Shown: in pieces, positions 63,394 through 64,000 of the stretch
Numbering within the stretch: position 1 is the stretch's first letter
Layout of the letters: each line of letters starts with the position of its first letter
Notes under the pieces: model-generated
What the model saw: the letters and a program-made list of their open reading frames with translations, nothing else
The model's database searches: none
What the model was told of the DNA's origin: nothing
Position numbers and translations under genes: made by a program
Source: Stieleria bergensis
GTDB taxonomy: Bacteria > Planctomycetota > Planctomycetia > Pirellulales > Pirellulaceae
Assembly: GCA_007745635.1 (NCBI GenBank)
Contig: CP036272.1
Span: forward strand, 4,615,735-4,679,734
DNA: 64,000 bases
Direction: 5' to 3'

Positions 63394-63998
63394 CACTCGG
63401 TTAACTCAATCACATTTTGGTCCGCCGCAGGACAATAGGCTGCGGCAGTGAATTGCTTATCCAAACGAACAAAGCCCAGTTGTGCACAGCACCAATGGAC
63501 CGCTTGGCCGAATAGATTGTCAGGATGCCGATCAATGGTGACACGGACGGCATTGGAGGTGCGTTCAGCGGAGGACGCCGTGTTTTTGGGTGACAGATCG
63601 GAATCCGCATAGCACCACTGCCCGCCTCTGTTGATCGCCCTCCCAAACTGGAGGTTCTTTTGACTGATCTCCACGGAGGCTGTGCCAACCAAATTGCGAT
63701 CAGCGATCTGCTGGGCGGCCTGGAGCGCTTGGTAACGATCTCCGGTTGCCTGCAACTTCATCGCCGCTGCCGATGCGGCTGCCTCGGCGACAGTGCGCAT
63801 CTGTGTTTGGAACAAGTACATATGCGCCAGGTCATTGGTAAACACCACCGTGGCGATCAACCCGCAGGCGGCGACCATCATCAGCGTTCCCATGGCGCCG
63901 CGACGACGCGGGCGAGTGACTGAATTGGCGGCGTCTTTCCTGGCAGTGCGCCGTCCTGTCTTGATTGAGGCTGTCTTCATTAGGGCTGATTCACTCAT
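63393..63998 (-). CDS. TadG/TadE-like exported protein with predicted membrane anchor
   Basis: 201 residues; ATG at 63998 near the right edge, with an alternative ATG at 63980. RPRRRGAMGTLMMVAACGLI is the RRRGAxxxxxAxx-hydrophobic anchor of the TadG-like group (Tad_N/DUF2134-type). After it come a helical stretch with QMRTVAEAAASAAAMKLQAT and a Cys-containing C-terminal domain (INRGGQWCYADSD, VHWCCAQLGFVRLDKQ). The bases at 63998-64000 read TGATG on the minus strand, so another coupled gene may end there. Partner of the TadE-like gene downstream. Confidence 0.78.
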   Translation of the reverse strand: MSESALMKTASIKTGRRTARKDAANSVTRPRRRGAMGTLMMVAACGLIATVVFTNDLAHMYLFQTQMRTVAEAAASAAAMKLQATGDRYQALQAAQQIADRNLVGTASVEISQKNLQFGRAINRGGQWCYADSDLSPKNTASSAERTSNAVRVTIDRHPDNLFGQAVHWCCAQLGFVRLDKQFTAAAYCPAADQNVIELTE

Positions 63999-64000
63999 CA

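Noticed and set aside
1-64000. tRNA, rRNA or cobalamin riboswitch
   Set aside because: No cloverleaf-like arms, rRNA segments or B12-box pattern were noticed by eye, including upstream of cobL. A tRNAscan/Infernal run would be decisive.

Overview
The window looks like a chromosomal segment from a Planctomycetota bacterium of the Pirellulales (Rhodopirellula-like). This is inferred from protein families concentrated in that group: secreted DUF1549/DUF1553 cytochrome proteins next to a DUF1501 protein, very large beta-propeller/haem-binding proteins, SGNH sialate-esterase-like enzymes, a Ser/Thr kinase fused to a DNRLRE domain, a dockerin/Calx-beta protein with the LESLESR surface-protein leader, FG-GAP lipoproteins and TadE/TadG-like proteins. 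No rRNA, tRNA, CRISPR array or intact prophage was seen. Layout. 1-3.7 kb is a degraded accessory zone: the 5' part of a Y1-type (REP-associated) transposase at the left edge, an IS110 C-terminal remnant, a probable IS4-type N-terminal remnant, a two-part repeat present twice, short dispersed repeats, and an orphan RHS C-terminal tip followed at 20 bp by a 57-aa two-helix membrane protein too short for routine ORF calling. 3.7-16 kb carries an SGNH esterase, a PA0069-type radical SAM protein, a small lipoprotein, a J-like-domain membrane protein and the DUF1549/1553 + DUF1501 pair. 16-24.8 kb holds a CBS protein under a perfect inverted repeat, thrS, the kinase-DNRLRE protein and a second esterase. 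24.9-42 kb has two giant multidomain cytochrome/propeller proteins, mfd, a Gfo/Idh/MocA oxidoreductase, a halogenase-like flavoprotein, a thioredoxin-like protein and the dockerin protein. 42.7-56.6 kb is more housekeeping: parvulin isomerase, lipoprotein, tsaB, two tandem metallophosphoesterases, DUF4432, dihydroorotase, YceH, an FG-GAP lipoprotein, cobL (CbiE-CbiT), peroxiredoxin and rhomboid. 56.6-58.3 kb is nearly gene-free and repeat-rich, with a 29-codon very basic ORF and a clear intrinsic terminator. 58.3-64 kb carries a CPBP protease/membrane P-loop ATPase pair, secreted and GYF-type proteins, and two translationally coupled TadE/TadG-like genes running to the right edge. How the genes fit together. 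The esterases, DUF1501/1549/1553 proteins, propeller/cytochrome proteins, oxidoreductase and DUF4432 protein suit growth on complex, possibly sulfated or acetylated, marine polysaccharides; this is inferred from family context. The two most unusual items are the RHS tip with its small membrane partner (a possible toxin/immunity remnant) and the two-gene operon of a KAP-like ATPase with transmembrane helices inside its NTPase domain plus a CPBP protease. A third theme is the number of unrelated intergenic minisatellites (15-22 bp units, 2-6 copies), most of them at gene boundaries.
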